Part shown: piece after piece, positions 28,494 to 37,634 of the stretch
Layout of the letters: each line of letters opens with the position of its first letter
Position numbering within the stretch: position 1 is the stretch's first letter
Source of the DNA: Rhodobacteraceae bacterium CG17_big_fil_post_rev_8_21_14_2_50_63_15
Lineage (GTDB): Bacteria; Pseudomonadota; Alphaproteobacteria; Rhodobacterales; Rhodobacteraceae
Assembly: GCA_002783205.1 (NCBI GenBank)
Contig: PFEY01000071.1
Span: 1 to 37,990 of the forward strand
DNA: 37,990 nucleotides
Reading direction: 5' to 3'
The notes under the pieces: model-generated
Database searches by the model: none
What the model saw: the letters and a program-made list of their open reading frames with translations, nothing else
Told to the model about the DNA's origin: nothing
Translations under genes and position numbers: made by a program

Positions 28494-31400
28494 TCGGCCC
28501 AAACCTTTCGGAATGGGCGCTGAAGAACCGCCAACTGACCGTCTACATGATCATCGTGGCGGTGATTGCGGGGGCTTTTGCCTTTCTCAATCTGGGCCGG
28601 GACGAGGATCCGCCCTTCACGATCAAGACGATGCTGGTCACGGCCGTCTGGCCGGGAGCCACGATGGAAGAGACCCAGACGCAACTGACCGACCGGCTGG
28701 AGCGGCGGCTGGAAGAGACGACCGGGCTCGATGCGCTGCGCTCGATCACGCGCCCCGGCCTGGTGACAATCTTTGTCGATCTGACAGGTGACTTTCCGCC
28801 GGATCAGGTGCCGTCGGTCTGGCAGGAGGTGCGCAACGGCATCGGTGATATCCGACACAACCTTCCGGAAGGCACGCTCGGGCCGTTCTTCAATGACGAT
28901 TTCGGCGATGTCTTCGGTATCATCTATGCGTTTACCGCCGATGGCTTCAGTGAGCGCGAGTTGCGAGATCATGTCGATGTCGCGCGCTCCGATCTCTTGC
29001 GACAGGTGTCTGGCATCAAGAAGATTGAGTGGATCGGCGTTCAGGACGAGCGCATCCTGATCGAATTCCTGCCCGACCGGGTCGCGGCGATGGGCCTGAG
29101 CTACGACCAGATCTTCAGCGCCATTGCGGCCCAGAACGCCGTGCGACCGGCAGGTGTGGTCACGACCGGACAAGAGAATGTGGCAATCCGTGTATCGGGT
29201 GGTTTTGAGACCGAGGCCGATCTTCTCGAGGTTTCGCTGGTGGTCGACGGCAGGATGCTGCGTCTGGGGGATATTGCCACGATTCGGCGCGCCCTGGTGG
29301 ACCCGCCGCAGCCGATGCTGAGGGTCAATGGCAAGCCGGCCATCGCATTGGCGATCTCGATGGCCGACGGCGGCGATATTCTTGAGTTGGGCCGTCAGGT
29401 CGATCAGGCGATGGAGGGGATCATCGCCGATCTGCCGATCGGGGTGGATCCGATCCTCGTGTCGAACCAGCCGCAGGTCGTCGATCAGGCGATCGGAGAG
29501 TTCACGGAATCCCTCTGGCAGGCGGTGGCGATCATTCTTGTGGTCAGTTTCCTGTCTCTGGGGGTGCGACCGGGCACGGTCGTCGCAATCACCATTCCGG
29601 TGACTCTGGCAATCGTATTTGTGGTCATGGAAATCTTTCAGATCGACCTCCATCGCATCTCGCTCGGGGCGCTCATCATCGCCCTGGGGCTACTCGTGGA
29701 CGACGCGATGACAACGATCGACGCCATGCTGCGGCGCCTTGCTGCGGGCGACACGATCGAAAAGGCCGCGAGCTTTGCCTATGGCTCGCTGGCGGCACCG
29801 ATGCTGATCGGCGCGCTGATCACCATCGCGGGCTTTGTCCCCGTGGGCTTTGCCCAGAGTTCGGCCGGGGAATACACGATCTCGCTCTTTTATGTCGTCG
29901 GCATCGCATTGATTGCGTCGTGGTTTGTCGCGGTGCTGTTTGCCCCGATCATCGGTGCGGTCCTGCTCAAACCGCCTGCGACGCAGCAGGAGGACAAGCA
30001 GGGCGGCGTCATTCGTGCCTATCTGACCGTCGTGGGCATCGCGATCCGCGCCCGCTGGATCACGCTGGCGATCACCGCAGGGCTGTTCGCGGCCGCCATC
30101 CTCGGGATGGGCATGGTTGACCGGCAGTTCTTTCCGGCTTCCGACCGGGGCGAATTGATCGTCGATTTCCAACTGCCCCGCTCAAGCTCGATCTACGCCA
30201 GCGAGGACGCGGTGAAGCGCATCGAGACCTTTGTCGCCGAGACGGGCGATGCCGAGAGCATCACCTCCTATGTCGGGCGCAACGTCATTCGCTTTTATCT
30301 GCCGCTCGATATCCAGCCGCCCAGCGATCATCAGGCGCAGATCGTCGTCATGAGCAAGGATCTGGCGGCGCGCGCCCGGCTTGAAATCGCGCTCAAGGCG
30401 TGGCTGAACGAGACCTTTCCCGAAGCGATCAGCCGGATCAGCCCGCTTGAGCTTGGGCCCCCTGTCGGCTGGCCGATCCAGTATCGGGTGAGTGGCCCCG
30501 ATCTGGAGATCGTGCGCGCGCGCGCCCTCGATCTTGCGGGCATCATTGCCGCGAACCCGAACACCCGCGATGTGCATTTCGACTGGATCGAACCGGCGCG
30601 CCAGATCCGGATCCAGATCGATCAGGACCGCGTGAGACGGCTTGGTCTGACGAGCGCGCAGGTGGCCGCAATCCTCAACACGGCCGTCTCCGGCACCACC
30701 GTGTCACGCCTGCGCGACGACATCTATCTCATCCCCATCCTCGCGCGCGCGCATGAACAGGATCGTGTGGCCGTCGATCGTCTGGCGACCCTCCAGGTGC
30801 CGGTGCCGGGGGGACGGACCGTCGCCTTGGGACAATTCGCCAGTTTTGCCTACGATCAGGAACAGCCGCTCCTGTGGCGGCGCGACCGCGTGCCGACATT
30901 GACGGTTCTCGCGGATACGGCGCCGGGCGTTTCGCCCGAGGCGGTGGTTGAACAGTTGTCCGGGGGCATTGACGCCTTCGGATCGGGACTGGGGCCGGGT
31001 TATGAGGTTGCTGTCGCGGGCACGGTTGCGGAAAGCGCCGAAAGTCAGGCCTCGGTCTTTGCCGTGATCCCGGTCATGCTGTTTCTCATGGTGACCCTGC
31101 TGATGATCCAGTTGCGCGATTTCCGCGACATGGGGCTGGTGATCGTCCTGTTGCCCCTCGGCCTGATCGGGGTTGTCACCGCGTTGCTTGTGTTCGGGCG
31201 GCCGCTGGGATTTGTTGCGATTCTCGGCATTCTTGCTCTCAACGGCATGATCGCAAAGAACGCCGTCATCCTGATCACCCAGATCGCGGAAGAGCGCAGG
31301 GGCGGGATGCCGGTGCGCGAGGCGGTCGCCAAGGCCGCAAGCGGTCGCTTCCGGCCGCTGCTTCTGACGGCCCTCTCGACGGCTCTGGGCCTGATCCCGA

Positions 31401-31549
31401 TCGCGCCCACGCTCTTCTGGGGCCCGATGGCCTTTGCAATCATAGGCGGGCTGCTGGTGGCAACGCTCCTGACGCTGATCTTCCTGCCGACCGTCTATTC
31501 CATGCTGCACCGCGACCCGGTGCCATCGCCCGCGCCGGACGATGCCTGA
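28490..31549 (+). CDS. RND family efflux pump, inner-membrane subunit (AcrB/HAE type)
   Basis: A 1019-residue proton-driven exporter with the duplicated RND layout: TM1 (residues about 17-35), a large periplasmic loop, TM2-6, TM7, a second large loop and TM8-12. The proton-relay motif in TM4 reads LGLLVDDAMTTIDAM with the Asp pair. The loop motif GRDEDPPFTIKTMLV is usual for the shorter, non-AcrB branch of this family. The second half carries LGILALNGMIAKNAVILI. It starts within the adaptor stop codon (ATGA) and its last 8 bp overlap the MFS gene. The substrate is unknown. Confidence 0.94.
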   Translation: MIGPNLSEWALKNRQLTVYMIIVAVIAGAFAFLNLGRDEDPPFTIKTMLVTAVWPGATMEETQTQLTDRLERRLEETTGLDALRSITRPGLVTIFVDLTGDFPPDQVPSVWQEVRNGIGDIRHNLPEGTLGPFFNDDFGDVFGIIYAFTADGFSERELRDHVDVARSDLLRQVSGIKKIEWIGVQDERILIEFLPDRVAAMGLSYDQIFSAIAAQNAVRPAGVVTTGQENVAIRVSGGFETEADLLEVSLVVDGRMLRLGDIATIRRALVDPPQPMLRVNGKPAIALAISMADGGDILELGRQVDQAMEGIIADLPIGVDPILVSNQPQVVDQAIGEFTESLWQAVAIILVVSFLSLGVRPGTVVAITIPVTLAIVFVVMEIFQIDLHRISLGALIIALGLLVDDAMTTIDAMLRRLAAGDTIEKAASFAYGSLAAPMLIGALITIAGFVPVGFAQSSAGEYTISLFYVVGIALIASWFVAVLFAPIIGAVLLKPPATQQEDKQGGVIRAYLTVVGIAIRARWITLAITAGLFAAAILGMGMVDRQFFPASDRGELIVDFQLPRSSSIYASEDAVKRIETFVAETGDAESITSYVGRNVIRFYLPLDIQPPSDHQAQIVVMSKDLAARARLEIALKAWLNETFPEAISRISPLELGPPVGWPIQYRVSGPDLEIVRARALDLAGIIAANPNTRDVHFDWIEPARQIRIQIDQDRVRRLGLTSAQVAAILNTAVSGTTVSRLRDDIYLIPILARAHEQDRVAVDRLATLQVPVPGGRTVALGQFASFAYDQEQPLLWRRDRVPTLTVLADTAPGVSPEAVVEQLSGGIDAFGSGLGPGYEVAVAGTVAESAESQASVFAVIPVMLFLMVTLLMIQLRDFRDMGLVIVLLPLGLIGVVTALLVFGRPLGFVAILGILALNGMIAKNAVILITQIAEERRGGMPVREAVAKAASGRFRPLLLTALSTALGLIPIAPTLFWGPMAFAIIGGLLVATLLTLIFLPTVYSMLHRDPVPSPAPDDA

Positions 31550-32795
31550 ACCTGGCGGCGTCAAGACCTATGGGGCCGGGGTCGAGCCAGGCATCGCATG
31601 GTCCGGCATCAGCGACAAACGCAGCTATTATCGGCTGTTCGCAGGCTATGTCTCGGCCCTGATCGCGACCGGCGTCGCAACGGTCGCGCTGGCCTTGCTG
31701 GCCTTTGACATGGCTGGAGACGAGTCCGGTGCGGTGATCGGCACGGCGCTGTCGCTCAAGATACTGGCCTATATTCTGGCGGCGCCGGTGGTGACGGTGT
31801 TGTTCGACCGCCTGCCGCGCAAGGCGGTGCTGATCGTGCTCGACCTGATCCGCGCTGGGTGCCTCTTTTTGCTCGCGCTGGTCGTCGAGATCTGGCAGAT
31901 CTACGCGCTGGTTTTCGTTTTTGCTCTGGCGTCGGGCACGTTCTCCTTTGTCTATCTGGCCGTCGTGCCCTATCTGCTCGGCACCGAGGCGGATTATACA
32001 CGCTCTCTCTCGCGTTCACGGATCGCCAGCGAACTCGAAGGACCGCTGAGCCCGCTCGTGGCGGCGGGTCTTCTGCTGGTGCTGTCGCCCAAGGCCGCGC
32101 TTGGCGTGATCGCGGCGGCCTTCATCCTGTCGGCCCTGCTTGTCAGGGCGGCGCAAATTCCAGCCGCGGCCAATACCGGCATGGGGCGCGAGGGGCTTCT
32201 TTCCAAGCTGACGCGCGGCCCGGCTCTCTTTGTCAGGGTGCCGGCGTTTCGGGCCGTCGTGGCGCTGGATCTGGCGGTGGCGCTTGCGAGCGCGATGGTC
32301 ATGGTGAACACTGTCGTGCTGGTTCAGGGGGTATTCGATCTGGAGCGCGATGCCAGCGCTCTGGCCTTCGGGGCCTTCGGGCTGGGTTCGGTTCTGGCGG
32401 CGGTCGCGCTGCCGCTTCTGCACAAACGTCTTCGCGACCGCTCGATCATGTTGGCTGGAGGGCTGCTGCTGGTGGCCTGCCTCGCGCTTGGCCTGCTGCA
32501 ATCGACCCTGCCGGGGCTGCTGAGCCTGTGGTTCGGGCTGGGGATCGGGGTCGCACTGGCGCTCACCCCGGCGACCTTCCTGATCCGCAGACTTGCGAGG
32601 CCCTCGGACCTTCAGGTGCTGATGGCAGCACAGATGTCGATCGCGAATGCCTGTCTTCTGCTCGCCTATTCCGTGGCCGGATGGCTTGGCGCAGAGCTTG
32701 GCCTTGGGCCGACATTCGCCATCCTTGCGGCCCTCTGCGCGGCTGCGGTCCTTGTCTTCACGCGCCTCTGGCCTGCGGATTACGCGCCCGAGTGA
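31542..32795 (+). CDS. MFS exporter (EntS-like)
   Basis: A 417-residue transporter with about 12 predicted membrane helices. The N-terminal half has VLFDRLPRKAVLIVLDLIR, the variant of the MFS loop 2-3 motif seen in EntS/MFS_3 exporters, and the C-terminal half has LPLLHKRLRDRSIMLAGG in the matching loop. EntS-like proteins export siderophores or drugs; which applies here cannot be told. The ATG lies 8 bp inside the end of the RND pump gene, so the adaptor, pump and MFS protein form one translationally coupled operon. The stop is 6 bp from that of the convergent gene. Confidence 0.85.
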   Translation: MPEPGGVKTYGAGVEPGIAWSGISDKRSYYRLFAGYVSALIATGVATVALALLAFDMAGDESGAVIGTALSLKILAYILAAPVVTVLFDRLPRKAVLIVLDLIRAGCLFLLALVVEIWQIYALVFVFALASGTFSFVYLAVVPYLLGTEADYTRSLSRSRIASELEGPLSPLVAAGLLLVLSPKAALGVIAAAFILSALLVRAAQIPAAANTGMGREGLLSKLTRGPALFVRVPAFRAVVALDLAVALASAMVMVNTVVLVQGVFDLERDASALAFGAFGLGSVLAAVALPLLHKRLRDRSIMLAGGLLLVACLALGLLQSTLPGLLSLWFGLGIGVALALTPATFLIRRLARPSDLQVLMAAQMSIANACLLLAYSVAGWLGAELGLGPTFAILAALCAAAVLVFTRLWPADYAPE

Positions 32796-32801
32796 CGCCC
32801 G

Positions 32802-33491
32802 CTATTCCGGATCCGGGCAGTCGGCGGTCCATCCGGTCGGGTCCACCGCAAAGGCACGCCCACCACCGCCCGGATAAAGGCCCGCCTGAAGGGCGGGCAT
32901 GTCGGGAACCGCGCCGCTGAAATCGGCGTTGACCTCATAGACCCCCGGCTCGAACCCGGTCGGCGCGCCGCGGCTGTAGACCGTGAGCACAAAGGGCTTG
33001 CGCCCCGGCAGCGTGGCCAGCATGACCTTTTCGCGGCCCATCGATGCGCCGGGATAGGTGGGACAGCCCAGAGCCTGCAGCGTGACCCCGCGACTGCGCA
33101 ACGCACCGGTGACGTTGAAGCGGCCTTCCGATCCCGGCTCCTGCCAGTCAAACCGGATGCCGGTCGCTGTGAGATAGCCGCTGACGCCCGCGGGCAGGAA
33201 CGGCTTGGCCAGCAGATCGCGCGCCTCTTCGGGGGTGCGGGTGCGCTCGCCTTCGGCAAGACTGAGCGTGAGGATCGCGTCCGCCAAAGGGCCGGACGCA
33301 GCGGCCCAGTTCCATTTGACCTGACAGTCGTTGCGCGCCCAGGGGGCCGATGCGGGCTCGCGCGCCACCCGGTCCTGTTCGCAGCTGTCCAGAAAACCCG
33401 TTTCGCTCTGCACGACGGGAAAGGCGGCAGTCTGCGCCATCGCTGTGCCTGCGAGCAGAAGGGCCGTTGCAAGGGGGGGGAGGGCCTTCAT
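32802..33491 (-). CDS. Exported protein of unknown function
   Basis: A 229-residue protein with a clear Sec signal peptide (residues 1-19, LLLAGTAMAQ), so periplasmic or secreted. The mature part has four cysteines that could pair (DSCEQD, NDCQVKW, ALGCPTYPG, TADCPDPE) and a GGGGRAF stretch near the end. I do not recognise the family. The ATG at 33491 has CGGAG close upstream and starts the signal peptide; an open frame reaches 33740 but those residues are not signal-like. It is convergent with the MFS gene, with 6 bp between stops, and divergent from the HbpS-like gene. Confidence 0.75.
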   Translation of the reverse strand: MKALPPLATALLLAGTAMAQTAAFPVVQSETGFLDSCEQDRVAREPASAPWARNDCQVKWNWAAASGPLADAILTLSLAEGERTRTPEEARDLLAKPFLPAGVSGYLTATGIRFDWQEPGSEGRFNVTGALRSRGVTLQALGCPTYPGASMGREKVMLATLPGRKPFVLTVYSRGAPTGFEPGVYEVNADFSGAVPDMPALQAGLYPGGGGRAFAVDPTGWTADCPDPE

Positions 33492-33572
33492 CGCATCGCT
33501 CCGTTCAGGTTTGTGATTGGCGCGTCCCAGCTCTTTCACACCAACGCTATTTTCCGCGTGGCGGCCTGTCAA

Positions 33573-33600
33573 TGCAATCGCCCGCTGGCAGTTGCAATCG
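33573..33600. repeat. Direct repeat TGCAATCG, 20 bp apart
   Basis: Two perfect copies of TGCAATCG lie at 33573-33580 and 33593-33600, exactly 20 bp apart, in the divergent spacer upstream of the HbpS-like gene. Two helical turns of spacing is typical of paired regulator contacts on one DNA face. No regulator is identified. Confidence 0.35.
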
Positions 33601-33670
33601 TGGCCCGGGCATCGCAGTGTGCATCGCGAAATGCGGGGCAGGACCCGCTTGATCCGAAAGAGGTGTAGCC

Positions 33671-34096
33671 ATGATGACGATCCGGCGACTTGATCTCGCG
33701 GATGCCGGCCTGCTCCTTGCCGGGGCCCGCGCGCATGCAATCCGGATCGGTGTCCCGATGTGCATTGCGATCACCGACGAGGCGGGCAATCTTCTGGCCT
33801 TCGAGCGGATGGATGGCGGCAAGATCACCTCGATCACCATCGCCATCGACAAGGCGTTCACCGCCGCAGGCGCGCGCAAGGCCACGCATGAATATGGCGA
33901 CGTGAGCCAACCCGGTCAGCCGGTCTGGGGGATCGCATCGGCAATCGGCGGGCGGCTGATGGTGGTGGGCGGCGGGCTTCCGGTCACGGTCGAGGATGTG
34001 GTGGTGGGCGGCATCGGCGTGAGTTCCGGCACGCCCCTGCAGGACCGCGCCGTGGCGCAGGCGGGGATCGACGCCTTTCTGGCGCATCTCGGCTGA
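33671..34096 (+). CDS. GlcG/HbpS family protein
   Basis: A 141-residue protein of the GlcG/HbpS (DUF336) family: ARAHAIRIGVPMCIAITDEAGNLLAFERMDG, then KAFTAAGARKAT, GGLPVTVEDVVVGGIGVSSG and a C-terminal DRAVAQAGIDAFL helix. Members bind heme, cobalamin or unknown ligands, or accompany glycolate and diol catabolism. No signal peptide is seen, so it is cytoplasmic. The start at 33671 is backed by AGAGGT 7-8 nt upstream. It lies about 100 bp before the DctB-like kinase gene, but a functional link is only possible, not shown. Confidence 0.85.
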   Translation: MMTIRRLDLADAGLLLAGARAHAIRIGVPMCIAITDEAGNLLAFERMDGGKITSITIAIDKAFTAAGARKATHEYGDVSQPGQPVWGIASAIGGRLMVVGGGLPVTVEDVVVGGIGVSSGTPLQDRAVAQAGIDAFLAHLG

Positions 34097-34198
34097 GCCG
34101 CCTGCGGCGGGTGCCGCTTGACCGGGGCGCGGTCAGAGGCGAAAAACGAAAAGCCTGCCGCCTCGCTGATCCGGCATACCCTGCGAAAAGGCCCGACC

Positions 34199-36091
34199 AT
34201 GCCCACGTCTCCGGCCGCTCCCTCTGACCCGAGCCCCCCGCGCCCGTCCCGGCGCGCTGTCGGGCGGTCCGCCCTTGTCGGGATGATCGCGCTCATCGTG
34301 GTGGCGCTGATGGCTTGGTCGATCTATGCCCGCGCGCTCCAGATGACCTTCGGCGATCTGCGCGAGCGCGGTGAGAATACCCTGCGACTGGCTGAGGCAA
34401 GCCTGCGCGGGCAATTGGCGCGGTTCGAGCGGCTGCCGGGCCTTCTGGCCGAAGAGCGCGCGGTGCGTTCGCTTCTGCTTGCGCCGGGCGATCAGGCGCT
34501 GGTCGGGCTGGCCAATCTCTATTTGCGCGAAACGGCGCGCCGTCTGGGTGCTTCGGATATCTATGTGATGTCACGCGACGGGTTGACGCTCGCGGCCAGC
34601 AATTTTGATCAGCCGCATTCCTTTGTCGGCGGCAATTTCGCCTTTCGCCCCTATTTCCGCGATGCGATCAATGGCGGCGAGGGGCGCTTTTTCGCGCTTG
34701 GCACCACCTCCAACAAGCGCGGCTATTACTTTGGCGCGCCGGTCGATGTCGGCGGCATCGTGCGCGGCGTTCTGGTGATCAAGATCGACCTCGACGAGAT
34801 CGAGATGGCTTGGGCCAGCAACGATCTGCGGATCGTGGTGATGGACCCCGAGGGCATCGTGTTTCTGTCCAACCGCCCCGACTGGTTGTTTCGGGCGCTC
34901 GCCCCGCTCGGCCCCGATGAGGCCCGGCGCACCCGCGAGACGCGGCGCTACGCCAATGCCGAGGTCGGGGTCGTGCAGGCCGTGTGGTCCGAGGCACAGG
35001 GCGGGTTTTCTCTGTTGCAGGCAACTGCGGATGGCACCGAGACGGAATATCTGCTGACCCAAGCCGAGATGGCTGATGCCGGCTGGACCGTGATCGTGCT
35101 CAGCCCCACGGCAGGCGCGCGCCAGCAGGCGCTGCTGGTCGTGGCGGCGCTCTTGCTGGGCCTTGGCGCGGTGGGATTTGCCGGTCTCATCGTCTGGCTC
35201 AGGCGGCGGCAACTGGCCGAACGGATCGCCCTTCAGGCCGCGACGCAGGCGCAACTGGAGCGCCGCGTCGTGGAGCGCACAGCGGAACTGGCCGCGGTCA
35301 ACAGCGCGCTGCGGCAGGAAGTCGAGGAGCGCATCGCGACCGAGGCGCGGCTGCGCGATACCCAGGCGGAACTGGTGCAGGCGGGCAAGCTGGCGGCCTT
35401 GGGCCAGATGTCCGCCGCCCTCAGTCACGAATTCAATCAACCATTGGCGGCGGCGCGCAACTATGCGGAAAATGCCGGCGTCTACCTGGAACGCGGTCAG
35501 GTGGCCGAGGCGGAGCGTAATATCGGCCATATCATCGGGATGATCGAGAGGATGGGCCGGATCAGTCGCCATCTGCGCAATTTTGCCCGCAAGCCACATC
35601 AAAAGCTGCGGGGCGTGTCGGTGGCCGCGGTGGTGCAGGAGGCGCAGGATCTGCTGGGCTGGCGGTTGGCGCAGGCCGGGGCGGAGCTGATCGTGGAGAT
35701 CGAGCCGGTCGATCTCTGTGTCACGGCCGGGGCGGTGCGGTTGCAGCAGGTGCTCGTCAACCTGCTCACCAATGCGCTCGACGCCACCGAAGACGCCGCA
35801 GACCGCCGGTTGCATCTGAGCGCGCGGCGGCAGGGTGACATGGCGCTGCTCTGCCTGCGCGATCACGGGCCGGGCGTGCCCGATCAGGTCTTGGCGCGGA
35901 TTTTCGACCCGTTCTTTTCTACCAAGGGCGTGGGCAAGGGGCTGGGGCTGGGCCTGTCGATTTCCTACAATATCGTGCGCGATTTCGGCGGCACGCTTGA
36001 GGTCCGCAATCCGCCCGAGGGCGGCGCGGAATTCGTGCTGCGCCTGCGCGCGGCAGAGGCGGACACCCCATCGGCGGAGGCGGCGGAATGA
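34199..36091 (+). CDS. DctB-like sensor histidine kinase
   Basis: A 630-residue membrane kinase with the DctB layout. TM1 (about residues 24-46), a periplasmic double-Cache/PAS sensor (about 50-300, with RPYFRDAINGGEGRFFALG and RGYYFGAPV) and TM2 (about 303-328) are followed by a coiled coil, a HisKA domain with His410 in LSHEFNQPLAAARNYAENA, and an HATPase domain (NLLTNALDATEDA, DHGPGVPD, KGLGLGLSISYNIV). DctB kinases sense C4-dicarboxylates; here the TAXI transporter downstream suggests another carboxylate. The start at 34199 has AAAAGG upstream; an earlier ATG at 34118 adds 27 residues. It overlaps the regulator gene by 4 bp. Confidence 0.92.
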   Translation: MPTSPAAPSDPSPPRPSRRAVGRSALVGMIALIVVALMAWSIYARALQMTFGDLRERGENTLRLAEASLRGQLARFERLPGLLAEERAVRSLLLAPGDQALVGLANLYLRETARRLGASDIYVMSRDGLTLAASNFDQPHSFVGGNFAFRPYFRDAINGGEGRFFALGTTSNKRGYYFGAPVDVGGIVRGVLVIKIDLDEIEMAWASNDLRIVVMDPEGIVFLSNRPDWLFRALAPLGPDEARRTRETRRYANAEVGVVQAVWSEAQGGFSLLQATADGTETEYLLTQAEMADAGWTVIVLSPTAGARQQALLVVAALLLGLGAVGFAGLIVWLRRRQLAERIALQAATQAQLERRVVERTAELAAVNSALRQEVEERIATEARLRDTQAELVQAGKLAALGQMSAALSHEFNQPLAAARNYAENAGVYLERGQVAEAERNIGHIIGMIERMGRISRHLRNFARKPHQKLRGVSVAAVVQEAQDLLGWRLAQAGAELIVEIEPVDLCVTAGAVRLQQVLVNLLTNALDATEDAADRRLHLSARRQGDMALLCLRDHGPGVPDQVLARIFDPFFSTKGVGKGLGLGLSISYNIVRDFGGTLEVRNPPEGGAEFVLRLRAAEADTPSAEAAE

Positions 36092-37449
36092 GACAGGGGC
36101 AGGTTCTCTTGGTCGATGACGATGCCGATCTGCTGGGGGCGACGCTGCAATCCATGGATCTGGCCGGGATCGACGCGCAGGGCTTTGGCTCTGGCGAGGC
36201 GGCGCTCGAGCGGATCACCAGCGGTTTTGAGGGCATCGTGATCACCGACATCAGGATGCCGGGGATCGACGGTCTGAGCCTGATGACGCGGGTGCATGAG
36301 ATCGATCCCGAACTGCCGGTGCTGCTGGTGACCGGCCATGGCGATGTGCCGCTCGCGGTGCGCGCGATGCGCGAGGGCGCCTATGATTTCATCGAAAAGC
36401 CCTTTTCCGGCGCGCAGCTGGCAGGGGTCGCGGCGCGCGCGCTCGAATTCCGGCATCTGGTGCTGGAGAATCGCCGGTTGCGCGCAGTGGCCGGGCAATC
36501 CGACGATCTGGAGAGCCGTCTCGTGGGGCGGTCGGCGGCGATGACAGACCTGCGCCGCCGGATGCGCACCATCGGGCCCTCGGATGCCGATGTGCTGATC
36601 GAGGGCGATACCGGCACCGGCAAGGAGGTCGTGGCGCAGGCGCTGCATGATCTGTCGCCCCGGCGCGGGCGGCCCTTCGTGGTGATTTCCTGCTCGGCGC
36701 TGCCCGAGGCAATGATCGAATCCGAGCTTTTCGGTCATGCGCCGGGGGCCTTCTCGGGGGCGCTGCGCGCGCGCACCGGCAAGTTCGAACATGCGCGCGG
36801 CGGCACGATCCTGCTCGATGACATCGGCGCGATGCCGATGGAGGTGCAGGGCAAGCTCTTGCGGGTGATCGAGGACCGGGTGCTGACGCCGCTTGGCAGC
36901 AACGAGCGGATCGCGCTCGATGTGCGCTTCATCGCCACCAGCCGCGCGCCGCTGGCCGAAGAAGTAGCGTTGGGACGCTTTCGCGCAGACCTTCTGTATC
37001 GGCTCGACGTGATCAGCCTGCGGGTGCCGTCGCTGGCCGAACGCATCGAGGATATTCCCGCGCTCTTCTGCCGGTTGCTGGCGCAGGCGCAGGCGCGCCA
37101 CCGCCTGCCCGAGCGCGCGGCCACGCCCGCGCTTCTGGCGGAACTGGCGCGGCGGGACTGGCCCGGCAATGTGCGCGAGTTGCGCAATGCCGCGGAACGC
37201 TTTGCGCTCGGGCTCGTCGATCAGCGCGAGGCCAGCGCCGAACCTGGATCCGACCGGACGCTCGCCCGGCAGATGGCGGATCACGAGCGGCGGCTTCTGA
37301 TCGATGCGCTGATCCGGCATCGCGGCGTGCTGAGGCCGGTCTACGAATCCCTCGGCCTGTCGCGCAAGACGCTCTATGACAAGCTCATGCGCCATGGCAT
37401 CGACAAGGCAAAGCTGCTGTCCGACCCTGAGGTGATGGGAAATCCCTGA
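36088..37449 (+). CDS. DctD-like sigma-54-dependent response regulator
   Basis: A 453-residue NtrC-type activator. The receiver domain (residues 5-120) has DDDADLL and phospho-acceptor Asp54 in IVITDIRMPGIDG. The AAA+ domain has Walker A GDTGTGKEV. The sigma-54 contact loop reads GAFSGA (residues 220-225), where GAFTGA is usual. Walker B is GTILLDDIGAM. A C-terminal Fis-type HTH follows (RGVLRPVYESLGLSRKTLYDKL). Phosphorylated by the coupled kinase, it should activate a sigma-54 promoter, most likely of the TRAP genes downstream. GAFSGA keeps a hydroxyl residue and is known as a natural variant, so activity is probably kept. Confidence 0.93.
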   Translation: MRQGQVLLVDDDADLLGATLQSMDLAGIDAQGFGSGEAALERITSGFEGIVITDIRMPGIDGLSLMTRVHEIDPELPVLLVTGHGDVPLAVRAMREGAYDFIEKPFSGAQLAGVAARALEFRHLVLENRRLRAVAGQSDDLESRLVGRSAAMTDLRRRMRTIGPSDADVLIEGDTGTGKEVVAQALHDLSPRRGRPFVVISCSALPEAMIESELFGHAPGAFSGALRARTGKFEHARGGTILLDDIGAMPMEVQGKLLRVIEDRVLTPLGSNERIALDVRFIATSRAPLAEEVALGRFRADLLYRLDVISLRVPSLAERIEDIPALFCRLLAQAQARHRLPERAATPALLAELARRDWPGNVRELRNAAERFALGLVDQREASAEPGSDRTLARQMADHERRLLIDALIRHRGVLRPVYESLGLSRKTLYDKLMRHGIDKAKLLSDPEVMGNP

Positions 37450-37470
37450 CACATGAGGCCCGCATAATGG

Positions 37471-37482
37471 GTAGATTTCTAC
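37471..37482. repeat. Palindrome GTAGATTTCTAC downstream of the regulator gene
   Basis: A perfect 12-bp inverted repeat in the spacer between the regulator and the TAXI gene. It lies about 150 bp before the TAXI start, a position suitable for an upstream activator site of a sigma-54 promoter. This is pattern only. Confidence 0.35.
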
Positions 37483-37488
37483 ACATCA

Positions 37489-37512
37489 TCCCCGTGAAGG
37501 CAGGGCCGGGGA
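37489..37512 (+). terminator. Weak hairpin after dctBD-like operon
   Basis: TCCCCG (37489-37494) pairs with CGGGGA (37507-37512) around a 12-nt loop and is followed five bases later by TTTT. It may end the kinase-regulator transcript. Confidence 0.3.
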
Positions 37513-37533
37513 ACAAGTTTTCGTCCGAACCGC

Positions 37534-37562
37534 TTGCAATTGAGAGCACATGCCCCTGTCAT
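37534..37562 (+). promoter_or_regulatory. Candidate sigma-70-type promoter for the TAXI gene
   Basis: TTGCAA (37534-37539) and TGTCAT (37557-37562) are 17 bp apart, about 70 bp before the TAXI start codon. A clear sigma-54 element (TGGCAC-N5-TTGCA) was sought because of the neighbouring activator and was not found in this spacer. Confidence 0.35.
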
Positions 37563-37634
37563 GCGCGGGTATCGGTTCCGCAGAGGAGCAGGACCGGACG
37601 TTTTACACATGCGTGAAACCCTTGGGAGGATACC

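Noticed and set aside
26973-28502. 509-codon minus-strand frame opposite the RND adaptor
   Set aside because: No motif and no ribosome site; the plus strand encodes an unmistakable lipoprotein adaptor.
37450-37634. Sigma-54 promoter before the TAXI gene
   Set aside because: Only a poor match (GGTATCGGTTCCGC around 37567) has the GG-N10-GC spacing, with most flanking consensus bases wrong.
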